Shown in pieces: positions 5,582 through 7,094 of a DNA stretch of 7,094 bases. Within the stretch, counting starts at the first letter, position 1, and each line of letters starts with the position of its first letter. Origin of the DNA: Desulfobacteraceae bacterium (GTDB taxonomy: Bacteria; Desulfobacterota; DSM-4660; Desulfatiglandales; Desulfatiglandaceae); assembly GCA_030632525.1 (NCBI GenBank), contig DAOVUP010000080.1, forward strand, positions 1 to 7,094, given 5' to 3'. A model generated the notes under the pieces. It searched no databases and was not told where the DNA came from. It was given only the letters and a program-made list of their open reading frames with translations. The translations under genes were made by a program, and so were the position numbers.

Positions 5582-5624
5582 GTTTCACGTGATGCGTGAT
5601 TCACGTTTCATTCTTCACGCTTCA
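5582..5624. repeat. second copy of the GTGATGC-type heptad array, ending at the aconitase stop
   Basis: Six heptads in register (GTTTCAC, GTGATGC, GTGATTC, ACGTTTC, ATTCTTC, ACGCTTC) end directly against the TAA stop of aconitase (5625-5627). Positions 5589-5624 match 5115-5150 at 35 of 36 bases, in the same orientation. The segment contains the perfect 8-bp palindrome TCACGTGA (5585-5592) and a short GCGTGA/TCACGC pairing (5594-5599 with 5615-5620). On the transcribed strand it is followed by an A-run rather than a T-run, so it is not an intrinsic terminator for aconitase. Confidence 0.75.
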
Positions 5625-7094
5625 TTACTTCCCAGCGTCTGAAATTGTATTCAATGCGGACCCCGCCCTGAACCACACTATCTGCTCCTCAGTCAGAGTA
5701 TGATTCAGTAATATTTCATCGGTCATTCCATCTTTTTTCTTTATTACGGCTTTCACTGATTTTCCGGGTTGAAGCCCTGAAAGATCAACGATGCTTATCC
5801 TGTCATATTCTTCAATTTGGTCGTAATCAACAATATCGGAAAAGATCAGCGGCAAAACACCCTGTTTCTTAAGGTTTGCCTCGTGTATCCTGGCAAATGA
5901 CCTTGTAATAACAGCCTTGGCTCCCATTAGTCTTGGACTCATGGCGGCATGTTCCCGACTCGAACCCTCGCCGTAATTTTCATCACCAATAATCACAAAA
6001 CCGCCACTGTTTTCCCTATAAAAGATCGCGAGTTCTGAAAGTCTTATCCCATTTTCCCCTGTGACAACATTTGTACCGGTCCCTGTTTCTCCAGTGAAGG
6101 CATTAACAGCCCCCTCTAACATATTTCTTGATATGTTTGTCAAATGCCCTCTGAACCTGAGCCACTTCCCACCGGGTGAGATATGATCGGTAGTTGTTTT
6201 CCCCTTTGTTTTGATTAAAACCGGCAAATCGGAGAAATCATTTCCATCCCATTTATCAAAGGGCTTGAGCAATTCAAGCCGCTCAGACCGCGGGTCAATT
6301 TTAACTTCGACCCTGTCCCCATCTCCATCTGGTGGAACGAAAGTGCTTTTTATATTAATTAACCCTGTCGGGGGCAGTGCAGGAGGATTTGGTGGTTCAA
6401 GTTTAAACTCATCACCGTCAACACCGGTGAGCAAATCTGCTTCAGGATTAAAACCCGAATCTCCTGAAATGGCGAGGGCCACGGCCATGGAGGGAGAAGT
6501 CAGGAAAGCCTTTGTCTCCGGATTTGCGTCATTTCTCCCTTTGAAGTTTCTGTTAAAAGTCGTAAACAGGCAGTTGGGAACACCATCGTCAATATCTTTT
6601 CTGTCCCATTGGCCTATGCAGGGGCCGCAGGAGGCTGAAAGTATAGTCGCGCCGGCATTTATAATCCTGTCGAGAATTCCTTCCCGCTTTATGGTCTCAT
6701 ATATCTGTGTTGAACCAGGAGACAGCATGAGCGGGACTTTTGGTTTAATCCCATGTTCTGCGGCCTGTTCCAACACCTGTGCCGCCGCGTATAAATCTGA
6801 ATACGATGAGTTAGTGCATGACCCTAAAAGAACAGCCGATACTTCTTCAGGCCATTTTTCAGATTTGATAAGAGCCCTGAAATCCTCAACTCTTATTACC
6901 CTGTCCGGGCTGTAGGGTCCGGCATGTGCTGGTCTTATATCTCCAAGATCGATTTCAATTAACTCATCAAATACTTTTTCAGGATCATTAGTGCAGACTT
7001 CATCCTGTCTGAATATTTCAGACATGGATGCGGCCTGTTCAGCATCCTCTATCCGACCGACATTTCTGAGGTATGCATTCATTGAATCGTCATA
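5625..7094 (-). CDS. aconitate hydratase, mitochondrial-type (N-terminus beyond the window)
   Basis: The frame is open to the right edge, giving 489 residues that correspond to about the last two thirds of a ~750-aa aconitase. The enzyme interconverts citrate and isocitrate via cis-aconitate with a [4Fe-4S] cluster. Numbered from the Met encoded at 7082-7080, the cluster ligands are C89 (GSCTNSSYSD) and C152/C155 (SASCGPCIGQWDRKD). NRNFKGRNDANPETKAF follows. The swivel domain carries GDENYGEGSSREHA (366-379) and SFARIHEANLKKQG (395-408), which includes the catalytic Ser and Arg. The ending, ILLNHTLTEEQIVWFRAGSALN, closely resembles mitochondrial aconitase rather than AcnB or the IRP-like AcnA. 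The Met at 7082 is internal, because the residues before it (YDDS) continue the family alignment. With korDABC downstream it covers the step leading towards 2-oxoglutarate in a TCA cycle of either direction; isocitrate dehydrogenase is not in view. Confidence 0.96.
   Translation of the reverse strand, partial: YDDSMNAYLRNVGRIEDAEQAASMSEIFRQDEVCTNDPEKVFDELIEIDLGDIRPAHAGPYSPDRVIRVEDFRALIKSEKWPEEVSAVLLGSCTNSSYSDLYAAAQVLEQAAEHGIKPKVPLMLSPGSTQIYETIKREGILDRIINAGATILSASCGPCIGQWDRKDIDDGVPNCLFTTFNRNFKGRNDANPETKAFLTSPSMAVALAISGDSGFNPEADLLTGVDGDEFKLEPPNPPALPPTGLINIKSTFVPPDGDGDRVEVKIDPRSERLELLKPFDKWDGNDFSDLPVLIKTKGKTTTDHISPGGKWLRFRGHLTNISRNMLEGAVNAFTGETGTGTNVVTGENGIRLSELAIFYRENSGGFVIIGDENYGEGSSREHAAMSPRLMGAKAVITRSFARIHEANLKKQGVLPLIFSDIVDYDQIEEYDRISIVDLSGLQPGKSVKAVIKKKDGMTDEILLNHTLTEEQIVWFRAGSALNTISDAGK

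Noticed and set aside
5560..5624. Intrinsic terminator after aconitase
   Set aside because: The repeat can pair weakly, but on the transcribed strand it is followed by A residues, not a T-run.
6211..6915. Long plus-strand open frame (234 codons) opposite aconitase
   Set aside because: It is antisense to a strongly conserved enzyme, has a composition typical of an opposite-strand shadow, and matches no family I recognise.

Overview
This 7.1 kb window is a compact block of genes, all transcribed from the minus strand (right to left). It looks like part of the central carbon metabolism of an anaerobic bacterium. Oxygen-sensitive 2-oxoacid:ferredoxin oxidoreductase genes, ferredoxin-type partners, a mitochondrial-type aconitase and heptad-repeat intergenic spacers together suggest a Desulfobacterota-like (sulfate-reducing or syntrophic) organism. 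That taxonomic guess is inference; no rRNA or other phylogenetic marker is present.

Layout in transcription order: (1) aconitase, 5' end beyond the right edge (5625-7094); (2) a 113 bp spacer with a short heptad repeat; (3) a thioredoxin-like [2Fe-2S] ferredoxin (5209-5511); (4) a 213 bp spacer with a second, hairpin-forming heptad repeat; (5) a four-gene oxidoreductase cluster in the order delta (2x[4Fe-4S] ferredoxin), alpha, beta, gamma (4995 down to 2093), tightly coupled by a 4 bp overlap and gaps of 3 and 24 bp; (6) a flavoprotein disulfide reductase of the dihydrolipoamide dehydrogenase/mercuric reductase superfamily (593-2038); (7) a 221 bp spacer with a 17-unit heptad array; (8) the N-terminal part of a TVP38/TMEM64 (VTT) membrane protein running off the left edge (3-371).

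The gene order delta-alpha-beta-gamma and the sequences match the OorDABC/KorDABC class that interconverts 2-oxoglutarate + CoA and succinyl-CoA + CO2 with ferredoxin. With aconitase upstream, the cluster supplies two steps around the 2-oxoglutarate node of a TCA cycle, running oxidatively or reductively. The [2Fe-2S] protein is a plausible electron-transfer partner. The flavoprotein and VTT protein form a second known pairing (they also occur fused in other bacteria) placed directly behind the oxidoreductase.

The enzymes are recognisable families. The least explained material is non-coding: three intergenic arrays with an exact 7 bp period, in two unrelated sequence families. Two of them start at, or within a base of, a stop codon. 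One forms a long hairpin, and another puts a canonical G-quadruplex motif on the transcribed strand. I found no convincing promoter or intrinsic terminator, and no CRISPR, tRNA, rRNA or insertion sequence. No stretch over 300 bp lacks a gene.
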